Below, piece after piece: positions 13,847-14,435 of a stretch of DNA of 14,435 nt (its first letter is position 1; each line of letters opens with the position of its first letter). Both the position numbers and the translations under genes were made by a program. The DNA is from Candidatus Auribacterota bacterium. Its GTDB lineage: Bacteria > Auribacterota > JAFGBW01. The notes below the pieces were generated by a model that was given only the letters and a program-made list of their open reading frames with translations, was not told the DNA's origin and searched no databases. The DNA is taken from contig JAFGBW010000273.1 in assembly GCA_016932965.1 (NCBI GenBank), positions 1 through 14,435 on the forward strand, read 5' to 3'.

Positions 13847-14435
13847 TCACCAGTCTTTGTAAGAGGGGGTGCTTTCTTTTCTTTCTTTTTCGACTGCAAT
13901 GGGGTTGTATTTGCCGTGGGGCTGCTGTTCAACCATTTTTAAGAGCCGTTCCGCTTCCTCTTCGTTGAGTTGGTTTTCTTCTCCGGATTTGCCCTCTTTC
14001 TTCTCTTCATTTTTGTTATCCGCATCCTTTTGTTTTTCCGCAGTCTGCAGTTTTTTCGTTTCGTCTTTTTTCAGTTCAGGCTTATTTTTGTCCTCTTCAA
14101 CAGCTTGCTGCTTTTCTTCTTTTCTCTTTTTATCTTCTGATTCCGCCTCTTCTCCTTGGGCCTGGTTTTGGTCTTGATTGCTTTTTTGATCTGAAGCATT
14201 TTCCTCTTCTTTTTTGGAGGCTTCCTGTCCTTCTTTTTGATCCCCGGATTTTTTTCCTGCTTGTTTTTGCTCTTGAGCTTGTTTCTCTTCTGCTTGTGCC
14301 TGATTAGCCTCCTTCTGATCCTGTTTATTTTGTTTTTCTTCCTGATTTTTCTGCTCTTCTTTCTTTTTATCCAGTTCCTCTTTTATTTTTTTCTGAACCC
14401 ATTCGATGTTGTGCTGGCAATCCGGATTGTCAGGA
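13847..14435 (-). CDS. BatC-like protein, C-terminal part (N-terminus outside window)
   Basis: I translated the minus strand from the right edge: 195 residues are open to the TGA at 13847-13849, and the gene starts beyond the window. The visible part begins PDNPDCQHNIEWVQKKIKEE, which resembles the end of the TPR block of BatC proteins. About 120 residues of very hydrophilic Lys/Glu/Gln/Asp-rich sequence follow (EEQKNQEEKQNKQDQKEANQ and similar), probably a charged linker or coiled coil. The end is LNEEEAERLLKMVEQQPHGK, then TPSYKDW. This layout is typical of BatC and of proteins in which a von Willebrand A domain (BatB) is fused to BatC; which applies cannot be seen. batD starts 272 bases downstream on the same strand, a wide gap for a bat operon. 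Confidence 0.8.
   Translation of the reverse strand, partial: PDNPDCQHNIEWVQKKIKEELDKKKEEQKNQEEKQNKQDQKEANQAQAEEKQAQEQKQAGKKSGDQKEGQEASKKEEENASDQKSNQDQNQAQGEEAESEDKKRKEEKQQAVEEDKNKPELKKDETKKLQTAEKQKDADNKNEEKKEGKSGEENQLNEEEAERLLKMVEQQPHGKYNPIAVEKERKESTPSYKDW

Noticed and set aside
13869-14177. Plus-strand Ser/Phe-rich frame
   Set aside because: It is the complement of the Lys/Glu/Gln-rich coding sequence of the BatC-like gene, which explains its odd composition.
1-14435. tRNA, rRNA, CRISPR or insertion sequence
   Set aside because: No T-loop-like segment with a matching fold, no spaced identical repeats and no transposase-like frame was seen.

Overview
The window is bacterial chromosomal DNA with a GC content in the mid-40s by eye. 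All clear genes but one are on the minus strand. The mix is flagellar hook genes with a sigma-54 promoter, a Bat (aerotolerance-type) operon, trpBA, a Mn/Zn-type ABC transporter and degenerate CACGAA/CACGGAG-type intergenic repeats. It fits a motile Gram-negative bacterium of the Desulfobacterota (old Deltaproteobacteria) type best. That placement is an inference from gene style, not a proven assignment.

Layout from the left edge. (1) 1-3884 is a flagellar hook operon read leftwards: a sigma-54 type promoter, then fliK (hook-length control), flgD (hook cap) and flgE (hook, cut by the window edge), with gaps of 10 bases. (2) 4050-4766 is the only plus-strand gene, an FHA-domain-like protein divergent from fliK. 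(3) 4767-5034 is a gene-free mosaic of degenerate short repeats. (4) 5035-9345 is a minus-strand string trpB-trpA-pseudopilin-ABC ATPase-ABC permease. The trpB/trpA overlap is 4 bases, and the pilin, ATPase and permease are separated by 10 and 2 bases. No substrate-binding protein for the transporter lies in the window. (5) 9346-9864 is a 519-base gene-free stretch with a tandem 12-mer, a perfect TATAAT and a palindrome upstream of trpB. (6) 9865-10721 is a solitary rplC (ribosomal protein L3) with a promoter candidate and a potential three-way-junction leader RNA. It is not next to other S10-operon genes. (7) 10820-10906 holds terminator-like hairpins. (8) 10966-14435 is a Bat operon: the C-terminal part of a BatC-like protein (cut by the right edge), then batD and batE, the latter two overlapping by 4 bases.

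The most unusual points are the pseudopilin wedged against a metal ABC transporter that lacks a visible binding protein, the isolated rplC with a structured leader, and the diverged FHA protein beside the hook operon. No RNA genes, insertion sequences or CRISPR arrays were seen.
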